NCBI GenBank assembly: GCA_015490675.1
Contig: WFXI01000017.1
Span: 1-6,449 of the forward strand
Direction: 5' to 3'
DNA length: 6,449 nt
DNA from: Hydrogenothermaceae bacterium
GTDB lineage: Bacteria > Aquificota > Aquificia > Aquificales > Hydrogenothermaceae
The position numbers were made by a program, and so were the translations under genes. Below the pieces are notes generated by a model. It searched no databases and was not told the origin of the DNA. It saw nothing but the letters and a program-made list of their open reading frames with translations. Shown in pieces: positions 1 through 5,929 of this stretch; the first letter of the stretch is position 1, and each line of letters begins with the position of its first letter.

Positions 1-170
1 AAAAAGCTATAAATTTGATGCGAGAAGATAAAAATTTTAAAGATTTAGAAGATACATTACAGTATGTTCTAGCTAAAGAAAGTAGCTGTGATTTGATTTT
101 ATCAAATGATGAAAAATTTTATTCTCCAGATATAAAAATAATAAACACAAAAGACTTTATAGAAAGCTGA
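1..170 (+). CDS. PIN-domain protein, C-terminal part (5' end outside the window)
   Basis: An open frame enters from the left edge (first full codon at base 3) and ends at TGA 168-170, giving 55 residues. The pattern D-L-E-D-T-L-Q-Y, then C-D-L-I-L-S-N-D, then a late I-x-I-I-N-T-x-D-F strand is typical of the C-terminal half of PIN-domain ribonucleases such as VapC. There, acidic residues in the DxED-LQ helix and the N-D pair after the hydrophobic strand help bind Mg2+ in the active site. The N-terminal half with the first catalytic Asp lies outside, so activity cannot be judged. The stop overlaps the znuC start by one base (TGATG), which suggests co-transcription and translational coupling. 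It could be a toxin with an upstream antitoxin or a stand-alone PIN protein; the neighbour needed to decide is not visible. Confidence 0.72.
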   Translation, partial: KAINLMREDKNFKDLEDTLQYVLAKESSCDLILSNDEKFYSPDIKIINTKDFIES

Positions 171-943
171 TGGAAAAAATTCTGAAGATAGATAATCTTA
201 CAGTTGAGATAAATGGAAACATTATTTTGGATAAAATCAGTCTATCAATTAACAAAGGTGAAATTGTAGCTATTGTAGGACCAAACGGTGGTGGAAAAAC
301 AACTTTGCTTAAAACTTGCTTAGGATTTATAAAACCTAAAAATGGAAATATATCCATTCTAGGTAAATCTCCTAAAGATGCTGTAAAAACAGGTAAGATA
401 GGATATCTACCTCAAAAGCAAGATTTAAATAAAGAGAATTTCTTGTCTGCTATCGATGTTGTTTTATTTGGATTAATAAATAAAAATTTATCAAAAAAAG
501 ACAAAAAGGAAATTGCTTTAAATGCTTTAATGCAGGTAGGTATGGATAAATTTGCTTTTTATCCTTTTAGTAAATTATCAGGAGGACAACAACAAAGGGT
601 ATCAATTGCAAGGGTTATTGTTCAAGAGCCAGAAATTGTGTTTTTTGATGAGCCTTCTACTGGTGTAGATGTTGTTGCTCAAGAAGGTTTTTATGATTTT
701 ATAAATAAGTTGAGAGACAAAACTGGATTAACAATAGTTATGGTTTCCCATGATATAGGTGTAATTGGTAGCTTTGTTGATAAGGTTGTAGGGTTAAACA
801 AATATTTACATTATCTTGGTGATATAAAAGGATTTTTACAAAGGGATATTTTAGAAAAACTCTATGGTGCAGAAGTGAAATTACTTATACATTCTCCTGA
901 ATGTGTTTCCTGTGAAAATTTTCATTTAGAGTTTAAGAAATGA
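170..943 (+). CDS. znuC: Zinc/manganese-type ABC transporter ATP-binding protein
   Basis: 257-residue cytoplasmic ATPase of the ZnuC/MntB metal-import family, which powers uptake of Zn2+ or Mn2+ through the permease encoded next. All nucleotide-binding motifs are present and in order: Walker A GPNGGGKTT (37-45), Q-loop Gln82 (YLPQK), signature LSGGQQQR (136-143), Walker B IVFFDEP with Asp160 and Glu161 (156-162), and switch His194 (MVSHD). The GGGKTT form of Walker A and the gene order ATPase then ABC-3 permease fit this family. The ATG overlaps the preceding stop by one base, and the gene ends in an ATGA overlap with the permease. Only a weak AGAAAG precedes the start, consistent with coupling to the upstream PIN gene. 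The C-terminus (241-252) carries H-x3-C-x2-C-x3-H, a possible metal site. Zn versus Mn or Fe cannot be decided from sequence. No substrate-binding protein (ZnuA) is in the window; it may lie upstream or elsewhere. Confidence 0.9.
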   Translation: MEKILKIDNLTVEINGNIILDKISLSINKGEIVAIVGPNGGGKTTLLKTCLGFIKPKNGNISILGKSPKDAVKTGKIGYLPQKQDLNKENFLSAIDVVLFGLINKNLSKKDKKEIALNALMQVGMDKFAFYPFSKLSGGQQQRVSIARVIVQEPEIVFFDEPSTGVDVVAQEGFYDFINKLRDKTGLTIVMVSHDIGVIGSFVDKVVGLNKYLHYLGDIKGFLQRDILEKLYGAEVKLLIHSPECVSCENFHLEFKK

Positions 944-1749
944 TAGAAATACTTACAATCCCCTTTGTGCAAAAAGCTTTAATAGGTGGTGTGTTATTAG
1001 CAATTTTGCTATCTTTACTTTCATTGTTTATAGTTGTAAAAAACTGGTCTTTTATTTCTGTTGGTATATCACACGCCACTTTTGGAGGACTTGCTTTAGG
1101 GCTTTATTTAGGAGTTAATCCTGGTTTTACAGGATTTTTGTTTGCAATTTTAGTAGGACTTTTAATTGGATACATTTCTAAAAACTCAAATCTAAAGGAA
1201 GATGTTTCCATAGGAATTCTTTTTTCTCTTTCTATGGCTATAGGTGTAATTTTAATAATGAAAACCCCTAATTACTCATCTGACCTTTTTATGTTTTTAT
1301 TTGGTGATATTTTGACGATTACAGATTTAGATATAAAACTTTTACTTACATTTACAGTCTTTGTTATAGTTTATCTAATACTTTTCTTTAATAGACTAAT
1401 GTTTTGTTGTTATGATGAAGAAGTAGCATATACAACAGGAATAAAAACAAGTTTTTATTATTATTCATTAATTACAATAATTGCTATCGCAACAGTTTTA
1501 TCTGTAAAACTTGTTGGAGTAATTTTAGCATCTGCAATGATAATTTTACCTGCTTCGTTCGCTTCACTTTTTTTCTGGCATTATAAGAAAATTCTAATAT
1601 TTGCCAGCATAATAAGCATTTTAATGGTAATTACAGGAATATTTATATCTTATTACTTAGATTATCCTCCTGGTGCTTTTATTGTATCTTTATACTCTAC
1701 AGTTTTTATTACAGGACTTTTATTTAAGAAAATTGTAAACAAACAGTAA
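940..1749 (+). CDS. znuB: Zinc/manganese-type ABC transporter permease (ABC-3 family)
   Basis: 269-residue integral membrane protein of the ABC-3 permease family (ZnuB/MntC/SitC type), the channel half of the metal importer whose ATPase is encoded just before it. It is almost entirely hydrophobic, with about seven to eight membrane spans. Family landmarks include the early V-K-N-W-S-F-I-S-V-G-I-S-H-A-T-F-G-G stretch (33-50), where the SH-A-F-GG element is strongly conserved, a late K-L-V-G-V-I-L-A-S-A-M-I-I-L-P-A-S segment (190-206), thought to include the contact loop with the ATPase, and a final Y-L-D-Y-P-P-G-A element. Length matches the family norm of about 260-290. The start ATG overlaps the znuC stop (ATGA), so the two are translationally coupled. 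The 3' end runs 26 bases into the convergent histidine kinase gene. The metal specificity is inferred only at the level of divalent transition metals. Confidence 0.9.
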   Translation: MIEILTIPFVQKALIGGVLLAILLSLLSLFIVVKNWSFISVGISHATFGGLALGLYLGVNPGFTGFLFAILVGLLIGYISKNSNLKEDVSIGILFSLSMAIGVILIMKTPNYSSDLFMFLFGDILTITDLDIKLLLTFTVFVIVYLILFFNRLMFCCYDEEVAYTTGIKTSFYYYSLITIIAIATVLSVKLVGVILASAMIILPASFASLFFWHYKKILIFASIISILMVITGIFISYYLDYPPGAFIVSLYSTVFITGLLFKKIVNKQ

Positions 1750-2692
1750 ATTTATCATTACTAACTTTACCTTTTAATTGCCATTTGTTTTTTGTGGCAA
1801 TATATTTTGCAAGCTCTAAACCTATTCCTGCTCCTTTATTTGAAAAATTTGCTATTTTGTTTGATATACATAAACTATTTTTACAGGTTTTTATTTTTAT
1901 ATTTTCCCCGTATTTGAATGCATTTTCTATCAAAATTGAAAGTAAAATTTTTATTTCTGTAGGTTTTGCAGATATTTTTGTATCTTTTAATGATAGATAA
2001 GGTTTTTGATTAAAGTAAATACCTTCATATTGATTTAAAATTTCATTGACTAAATCTTTTATATTTATTTTTTGATAATCTTCTGGCGAAAAATATAAAT
2101 TTTTTAATAAATTTAAAGATAAATTAAACTCATTTTCTATAATAGAATAAGATTTATTTAGTCTTTCTATAGGTTTGTCTTTATATTTTCTATTAAGTAA
2201 TTCCAGATTTACTTTTAAAGATGAAAGGAAATTACCAAGTTTATGTGTAAATGCAAGTATAAAAGTTTCTATGAATTTTTTGTTTTCTTGTTCTTTTTTT
2301 AAAGATATGAAAATAATTTTGTAAAAGAGATACATAAAAATTAGGATTAACAAAACTTCCCATAAAAATAAAACAAAAGCAAATCTATAAACAGGCTCAA
2401 AAACAAGTTTTTTATAGGCTTTTTCTTCAATAAACAAATAAAATCTGTCTTTTTTCCCTAAATATATGTAATTTTTCCCTAAAATAGGTTTTTGTGAAAC
2501 TTTTATGTATTCTGGCAATTCACTTTGAGGAAAGTAATAACTTTTATATTGCTTAACTTTTAGATTAAATCTATCTTCAACGAGAGCTTTAATATATAGA
2601 ATAGAAATCAAATCTATTACAGCAAATCCAAGGACTACAAAAATAAAAAAGTATATAAGAATTTTTACTTCTAAATTTAATTTTTGCTTCAT
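1724..2692 (-). CDS. Membrane sensor histidine kinase, atypical catalytic core
   Basis: 322-residue two-component sensor, presumed partner of the response regulator just upstream (ATGA overlap). Order: short cytoplasmic N-terminus, membrane span about 10-33, extracytoplasmic sensing region about 34-102, second span about 103-128, then a dimerisation/phosphoacceptor helix and a compact ATPase domain. The phosphoacceptor is probably His150 in A-F-T-H-K-L-G-N-F-L. The N-box is I-L-I-E-N-A-F-K-Y-G with Asn257, and the glycine-rich G2 box is G-A-G-I-G-L (287-292). Two departures from the usual pattern are visible. The residue after His150 is Lys instead of Glu or Asp, and no DxGxG (G1) box or long ATP lid precedes G2; only I-S-N-K-I-A-N-F-S-N-K occupies that place. 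The sensed signal is unknown because the extracytoplasmic region matches nothing I recognise. The gene's 3' end overlaps znuB by 26 bases on the opposite strand. Confidence 0.85.
   Translation of the reverse strand: MKQKLNLEVKILIYFFIFVVLGFAVIDLISILYIKALVEDRFNLKVKQYKSYYFPQSELPEYIKVSQKPILGKNYIYLGKKDRFYLFIEEKAYKKLVFEPVYRFAFVLFLWEVLLILIFMYLFYKIIFISLKKEQENKKFIETFILAFTHKLGNFLSSLKVNLELLNRKYKDKPIERLNKSYSIIENEFNLSLNLLKNLYFSPEDYQKINIKDLVNEILNQYEGIYFNQKPYLSLKDTKISAKPTEIKILLSILIENAFKYGENIKIKTCKNSLCISNKIANFSNKGAGIGLELAKYIATKNKWQLKGKVSNDKFTVCLQFS
1777..1801 (+). terminator. Weak candidate terminator hairpin after znuB
   Basis: ATTGCCA (1777-1783) and TGGCAAT (1795-1801) form a 7-bp stem with an 11-base T-rich loop, 27 bases after the znuB stop and inside the coding region of the opposite-strand kinase. 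It is followed by ATATTTTG rather than a clean T-run, so as a rho-independent terminator it is marginal. It is the only stem seen just beyond the znuB end. It could simply reflect codons of the kinase. Confidence 0.25.
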
Positions 2693-3336
2693 TCTAGCTT
2701 ATATCCAATACCTTTATATGTTTTTATACTATCAGGTGGTAATATTTTACGAAGTTCTTTTATGTAAGCTCTCACTACATCAGGGGTAACAGGTTTATCA
2801 TCCCACACATAGTTTAAAATTCTTTCAGTAGGAACAATCTCTCCTCTGTTTTTTATGAGAAGTTTTAATAAATTCCAGGCTGTTTTAGATAGTTTAATTT
2901 CTTTTCCATTTTTTAGAATTTTATTTTGTTCTGGATAAATTTCTAAATTTCCGATTTTAACTACTTCTACATTTTTATGTTTTCTTCGTGCTAAAGCTTT
3001 TAGTCTTAGGATTAACTCTTTAATTTCAAAAGGTTTTGTTAAATAATCATCTGCTCCGAGATTAAAACAAACCTCTTTGTCATAAATACTTGTTTTTGCT
3101 GTTAGAATTAAAACAGGGGTCTCAACTTCTTTTTGTCTTATTCTTCTTAATATATCTTCTCCTTTTGAAAACTTTAAAATTAAATCTAAAACTATTACAT
3201 CAAACTGTCCAAAGTCGTAAATATATTCTATTTCCCTATCATCATAAATCCATTTAACTGTAAATCCTTCAAGCTCTAAAAACTCTTTTAAACTTTCTCC
3301 AAGTGTTAAATCATCTTCTATCAGTAAAACTTTCAT
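2689..3336 (-). CDS. OmpR/PhoB-family response regulator
   Basis: 215-residue DNA-binding response regulator that would be phosphorylated by the adjacent kinase. The receiver domain (1-118) has the acidic pocket Glu7/Asp8/Asp9, phosphoacceptor Asp51 (V-I-V-L-D-L), Thr79 (I-L-T-A-K) and Lys101 (L-T-K-P-F). A winged-helix Trans_reg_C domain follows (about 125-215), with the typical L-S-x-T-A-W-N-L-L-K-L-L entry, the R-A-Y-I-K-E-L-R-K recognition helix region, and the K-T-Y-K-G-I-G-Y-K-L-E wing at the end. Length is normal. After Asp51 the usual L-P-x-x-D-G turn is replaced by L-I-L-K-F-S-K-G-E-D, a small variation. The ATG at 3336 gives an N-terminus that starts directly at the first strand, as expected; only a weak AAAG precedes it. 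It is first in a two-gene operon with the kinase and divergent from ispD. Its targets cannot be read from the window; autoregulation at the divergent promoter is possible but unproven. Confidence 0.93.
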   Translation of the reverse strand: MKVLLIEDDLTLGESLKEFLELEGFTVKWIYDDREIEYIYDFGQFDVIVLDLILKFSKGEDILRRIRQKEVETPVLILTAKTSIYDKEVCFNLGADDYLTKPFEIKELILRLKALARRKHKNVEVVKIGNLEIYPEQNKILKNGKEIKLSKTAWNLLKLLIKNRGEIVPTERILNYVWDDKPVTPDVVRAYIKELRKILPPDSIKTYKGIGYKLE

Positions 3337-3341
3337 CTTTA

Positions 3342-3370
3342 TTGAATATTAACTTTTTTATGTTTAAAAT
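3342..3370 (+). promoter_or_regulatory. Candidate sigma70 promoter for ispD
   Basis: Plus strand: -35 TTGAAT (3342-3347, 4 of 6), a 17-base spacer, and -10 TAAAAT (3365-3370, 5 of 6). Predicted transcription starts near 3377, giving a leader of about 35 bases that contains the Shine-Dalgarno at 3403-3406. It lies face to face with the minus-strand promoter, sharing the -10 region. Confidence 0.45.
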
Positions 3371-3394
3371 ACGCTATTAGAAAGTATTTATCAA
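3366..3394 (-). promoter_or_regulatory. Candidate sigma70 promoter for the two-component operon
   Basis: Read on the minus strand: -35 TTGATA (3394-3389, 5 of 6 consensus positions), a 17-base spacer, and -10 TATTTT (3371-3366, 4 of 6). Predicted transcription starts near 3359, leaving about 22 bases before the response regulator ATG. The -10 box is offset by one base from the -10 of the ispD promoter on the other strand. AT-rich sequence makes chance matches likely, so this is moderate evidence only. Confidence 0.45.
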
Positions 3395-3402
3395 ATTTTT
3401 AT

Positions 3403-3406
3403 GAGG
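3403..3406 (+). promoter_or_regulatory. Shine-Dalgarno fixing the GTG start of ispD
   Basis: GAGG (3403-3406, within TGAGGA) sits 5 bases before GTG at 3412-3414. This supports GTG as the real start, and the resulting protein begins M-K-V-V-A-I-L-L-A-G-G, exactly where IspD proteins usually begin. Confidence 0.75.
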
Positions 3407-3411
3407 AAATT

Positions 3412-4092
3412 GTGAAAGTAGTAGCCATTTTGCTTGCAGGTGGAAAGGGAAGTAGATTTGGCGAAAAAAAACAGTTTATCAAACTTAAGGGTGAGCCTTT
3501 ATTTCAGTTTTCTCTAAATACAATTAATAAAATTGATGAAATAACAGACATTATTTTAGTTTTACCAGAAGAAGATTTAGAAAGGGTAAAAATCTTTTCC
3601 TTTAAGAATGTAAAAAAAGTAGCAGGCGGAAAAGAAAGACAGGATAGTGTAAAAAATGCTTTAGACACAATAGATAATGCTGATATAGTGATTGTCCACG
3701 ATAGTGCAAGACCATTTGCTACAGAAAGTATGTTTATAGATGGAATTAATAATATAAAAAAGGGGTTTGACGGAAGTATTACTGCTATACCTGCAAGGGA
3801 TACTATAAAAAAGGTAGAAAATAATTTAGTTTCTAAAACATTAAGTAGAAAAGAACTTTACATAGTCCAAACTCCCCAAACTTTTAAGTTTGATGTATTA
3901 AAGAAAGCTTACCAAAAAGCCTATGAAGATAATTTTTTAGGAACAGATGATGCTTCTTTAGTTGAAAGGATTGGTGGTAAGATTGTTATTAATAAAGGAA
4001 GCATTTTAAACTTTAAAATAACAACAAAAGAAGATTTAGTTTTAGCTAATTGTTTAGTAGGGAAGGGGCAAAAGCCCAAGCCCCCTATTTAA
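3412..4092 (+). CDS. ispD: 2-C-methyl-D-erythritol 4-phosphate cytidylyltransferase
   Basis: 226-residue cytosolic enzyme of the MEP (non-mevalonate) isoprenoid pathway; it joins MEP and CTP to give CDP-methylerythritol and pyrophosphate. Signature motifs: nucleotide loop L-A-G-G-K-G-S-R-F with Arg15 and Lys20 (8-20), G-G-K-E-R-Q-D-S-V (72-80), H-D-S-A-R-P (96-101), Q-T-P-Q-T-F (153-158), T-D-D-A-S-L-V-E (178-185), and Lys202 in N-F-K-I-T, the position of the conserved late substrate-binding Lys. It is a stand-alone IspD without a fused IspF domain. Translation starts at GTG with a good Shine-Dalgarno. The normal fold ends around residue 215; the last residues, V-G-K-G-Q-K-P-K-P-P-I, are encoded by a GC-rich inverted repeat unlike the rest of the gene and look like an added tail. 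The gene converges on the ccs gene with only 3 bases between stops. Confidence 0.96.
   Translation: MKVVAILLAGGKGSRFGEKKQFIKLKGEPLFQFSLNTINKIDEITDIILVLPEEDLERVKIFSFKNVKKVAGGKERQDSVKNALDTIDNADIVIVHDSARPFATESMFIDGINNIKKGFDGSITAIPARDTIKKVENNLVSKTLSRKELYIVQTPQTFKFDVLKKAYQKAYEDNFLGTDDASLVERIGGKIVINKGSILNFKITTKEDLVLANCLVGKGQKPKPPI
4058..4087. terminator. GC-rich hairpin between convergent ispD and ccs genes, probable bidirectional terminator
   Basis: In an AT-rich setting, this 30-base G/C block can fold in several ways: TAGGG (4058-4062) with CCCTA (4083-4087), enclosing GGGC (4066-4069)-AAAA-GCCC (4074-4077); or alternatively GGGGC (4065-4069) with GCCCC (4080-4084). It lies within the last codons of ispD and starts 9 bases beyond the ccs stop when read on the minus strand. 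The plus-strand side is followed by TTTAATAATT; neither side has a long T-run. Position between two converging genes favours a two-way terminator or transcription block. Strength is not known. Confidence 0.5.
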
Positions 4093-4095
4093 TAA

Positions 4096-5211
4096 TTACT
4101 CTGTTGCATAACTATGAAGTCCAGGGAAATATAGATTTACTCCAAAATAACATATTAAAAGCATTATAAATCCAGCTACTACTATCCAGCTTGCAGTTGT
4201 ATCTTTCCATTTACCTATTGTTCTGCCGTGTATATATGCAGCGAAAAAGAGCCATACAATTAATGCCCAGTTTTCTTTAGGGTCCCAGCTCCAGTAACTT
4301 CCCCAAGCCTCATTAGCCCAAGCTCCTCCAAGAATAATAGAAGCAGTCCATATAGGGAAAGATATTGCTACAGCTTTTAATGCTACTTCTGAAAGTAAAG
4401 ATTTTTTAGGTAAAAACTTACCCATAGGCTTTAAAGCATAAGTAGCAAAATAGATAAACCCAAGAAGAGAAAGAATAAATATTATTCCAAATATCATTGT
4501 TTTTAAGTCTTTAGCCCCTGTTAAAGTTAAATACCCAAAAACTATAGATAAACCAAGTGTGAAAATAAATCCTCCTATATGGAAAGGAGTAATAGGAACA
4601 TTTTTTTCAAAATTATTTTTTACTAAAAATGCCACAGAAGCTCCAAATGCAACTGTAAATCCTGCATAACCTGCAAAGGATGCAAGCACATGAAGATATA
4701 ACCAATAACTTCTTAGTGCTGGAACAAGTGGTGAAATTTCTGTATTAAATTGGTGTCCCCAGATAATTAAAAATGCAACAATAGGAAAGAAAAATGCTCC
4801 AACAGCTTTTATTTTATATTCTCTTTCAATAAATAAATACAATGTTACTGCAAGCCAGGGGAAAAACATTAAAGATTCATAAAGGTTAGTCCAAGGAGGA
4901 TGGAAAATACCAAGGTTATATGCTTCTATACCTCTAACAAACAATCCTGCACTCTGAACTATCCAAGCAGAGAAGGCGGTTAAAGTAGCCAGCTTCTGCA
5001 TTTTTTCGCCTTTAAAAAATACACCAACAATGTATAAAACTGCGGCTACAGCATATAAAAATCCACTTATTTGAAAAAGTAAAACATTATGTATTTTCCC
5101 AGTTAAAAAAGCTACTCCAACTATTCCTCCCATTATTAAAAGGGCTACAGTGGCAAATATAGCTCCTTTGGTTAAGGAACTTTTCTCTCTGTATTCAATA
5201 ACCTGTTCCAT
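4096..5211 (-). CDS. ccsA: Cytochrome c biogenesis protein, CcsA/ResC type (system II haem handling)
   Basis: 371-residue polytopic membrane protein of the CcsA/ResC family, which with a CcsB/ResB partner carries haem across the cytoplasmic membrane and attaches it to apocytochromes c. The diagnostic WWD segment is W-G-S-Y-W-S-W-D-P-K-E-N-W-A-L (303-317). Other family landmarks are H-P-P-W-T-N-L-Y-E-S-L-M-F (104-116), L-H-V-L-A-S-F-A-G-Y-A (173-183), Y-I-H-G-R with His328, and the terminal G-L-H-S-Y-A with His366; conserved His residues of this kind act as haem ligands. Several hydrophobic segments precede and follow WWD. Two hydrophobic segments between about 206 and 260 make the stretch from His174 to WWD rather long. 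The ATG is supported by GGAGG seven bases upstream. A 72-base gap and a TTGACA box separate it from the phosphatase gene. The ResB partner is not in the window. Some databases name this protein CcsB; the symbol is by family. Confidence 0.93.
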   Translation of the reverse strand: MEQVIEYREKSSLTKGAIFATVALLIMGGIVGVAFLTGKIHNVLLFQISGFLYAVAAVLYIVGVFFKGEKMQKLATLTAFSAWIVQSAGLFVRGIEAYNLGIFHPPWTNLYESLMFFPWLAVTLYLFIEREYKIKAVGAFFFPIVAFLIIWGHQFNTEISPLVPALRSYWLYLHVLASFAGYAGFTVAFGASVAFLVKNNFEKNVPITPFHIGGFIFTLGLSIVFGYLTLTGAKDLKTMIFGIIFILSLLGFIYFATYALKPMGKFLPKKSLLSEVALKAVAISFPIWTASIILGGAWANEAWGSYWSWDPKENWALIVWLFFAAYIHGRTIGKWKDTTASWIVVAGFIMLLICYFGVNLYFPGLHSYATE

Positions 5212-5218
5212 TTTCTTT

Positions 5219-5223
5219 CCTCC
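5219..5223 (-). promoter_or_regulatory. Strong Shine-Dalgarno for the ccs gene
   Basis: On the minus strand GGAGG (5223-5219) lies 7 bases before the ATG at 5211, confirming the start. A small inverted repeat just upstream (TTAGT/ACTAA, 5226-5239 on the plus strand, 5-bp arms, 4-base loop) abuts the site, but is too weak to call a regulatory structure. Confidence 0.8.
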
Positions 5224-5248
5224 AGTTAGTAATAACTAATCTATATAA

Positions 5249-5279
5249 AATATAAAACATATATTTTTATTTTTGTCAA
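5249..5279 (-). promoter_or_regulatory. Candidate sigma70 promoter for the ccs gene
   Basis: On the minus strand a perfect TTGACA (5279-5274) starts just after the end of the phosphatase gene. The best -10 match is TATATT (5254-5249, 5 of 6) with a 19-base spacer. An alternative is TTTATA with a 17-base spacer and a TGN extended -10. The leader would be about 30 bases and contain the GGAGG. This suggests the ccs gene can be expressed separately from the two genes upstream of it. Confidence 0.5.
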
Positions 5280-5283
5280 AATC

Positions 5284-5928
5284 TCACATTATTCCTTTAT
5301 GACCTTTACTTTCTAAATCTTCTAAATGGTGACTATAATTAAAGAACTTTAAAACAGCGTTTGTATGTGAATTGTCATAATCAAGTAATGATATACCTGT
5401 ATTTGTATGTCTCAAAGCCCAAATATGCTCTAATCCTATACCTGTTTCTATGCATATCATACCCTGTATAGAACCTCCATGTCCAACAATTAACACTTTT
5501 TCATCTTTTAAAGATTTTATTTCATTTAGAAAATCTTTTATCCTTTCTTCAAATATATGAAATTCTTCTTGAGATGGAAGGGGACATGCAACTGGATTTT
5601 TTAGCCATTTTTCCCATTCTTCTTTATTTGATACATATATTTCATCATAGCTTCTTCCTTCCCAATCTCCAAAATTCATTTCTCTAATTCTTTCATCTAC
5701 TAAAGGTTCAATACCTAGTATATCTCCAATAATTGTTGCTGTTTGGTATGCTCTTCTTAAGTCTGATGTGTATATTTTCTGGATATTAAAGTTTTTTAAA
5801 AACTCTCCTGCGAGTCTAGCTTGCACAATACCTTTAGGTGTTAAGTATGTATCTATATGACCTTGAATTATTCCTTTTGCATTATATTCACTTTCTCCGT
5901 GTCTACATAAAAATAGCTTTTTTAGCAA
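5284..5928 (-). CDS. Histidine phosphatase family protein (phosphoglycerate mutase-like)
   Basis: 214-residue cytosolic enzyme of histidine phosphatase branch 1 (GpmB/CobC/PspA type), which moves or removes phosphate through a phospho-histidine. Visible active-site pieces: L-C-R-H-G-E-S-E-Y-N with phosphoacceptor His10 and Arg9 (7-16), Q-G-H-I-D-T-Y-L-T (22-30), S-D-L-R-R-A-Y-Q-T-A (55-64) with an active-site Arg, acid Glu83 in R-E-M-N-F-G-D-W-E-G, and second catalytic His150 in V-G-H-G-G-S-I. The usual start is not ATG: TTG (5928-5926) is preceded by GGAG at 7 bases and gives the expected M-L-K-K-L-F-L-C-R-H-G. In Aquificota, relatives act as metal-independent phosphoserine phosphatase; from memory that enzyme has E-I-D-H-G, whereas here Phe86 replaces the His, so substrate is left open (phosphoserine, a phosphoglycerate or another phosphoester). 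It follows the acetyltransferase gene after one base, probably the same operon. Confidence 0.88.
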   Translation of the reverse strand: MLKKLFLCRHGESEYNAKGIIQGHIDTYLTPKGIVQARLAGEFLKNFNIQKIYTSDLRRAYQTATIIGDILGIEPLVDERIREMNFGDWEGRSYDEIYVSNKEEWEKWLKNPVACPLPSQEEFHIFEERIKDFLNEIKSLKDEKVLIVGHGGSIQGMICIETGIGLEHIWALRHTNTGISLLDYDNSHTNAVLKFFNYSHHLEDLESKGHKGIM

Positions 5929-5929
5929 C

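Noticed and set aside
157..357. 66-residue open frame on the minus strand inside znuC
   Set aside because: It lies wholly opposite a well-supported gene, has no recognisable domain or ribosome site, and is a by-product of AT-rich codons.
1785..2000. 71-residue open frame on the plus strand opposite the kinase
   Set aside because: It mirrors the ATPase-domain codons of the kinase and has no Shine-Dalgarno or family resemblance.
1724..3336. Two-component system as a zinc sensor controlling znuCB
   Set aside because: The genes only converge with znuB. The kinase sensor region lacks an obvious His/Cys metal site, and no shared operator was seen.
5224..5240. Small inverted repeat TTAGT/ACTAA before the ccs Shine-Dalgarno as a riboswitch or operator
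   Set aside because: Five AT-rich base pairs are too weak and too likely by chance in this composition.
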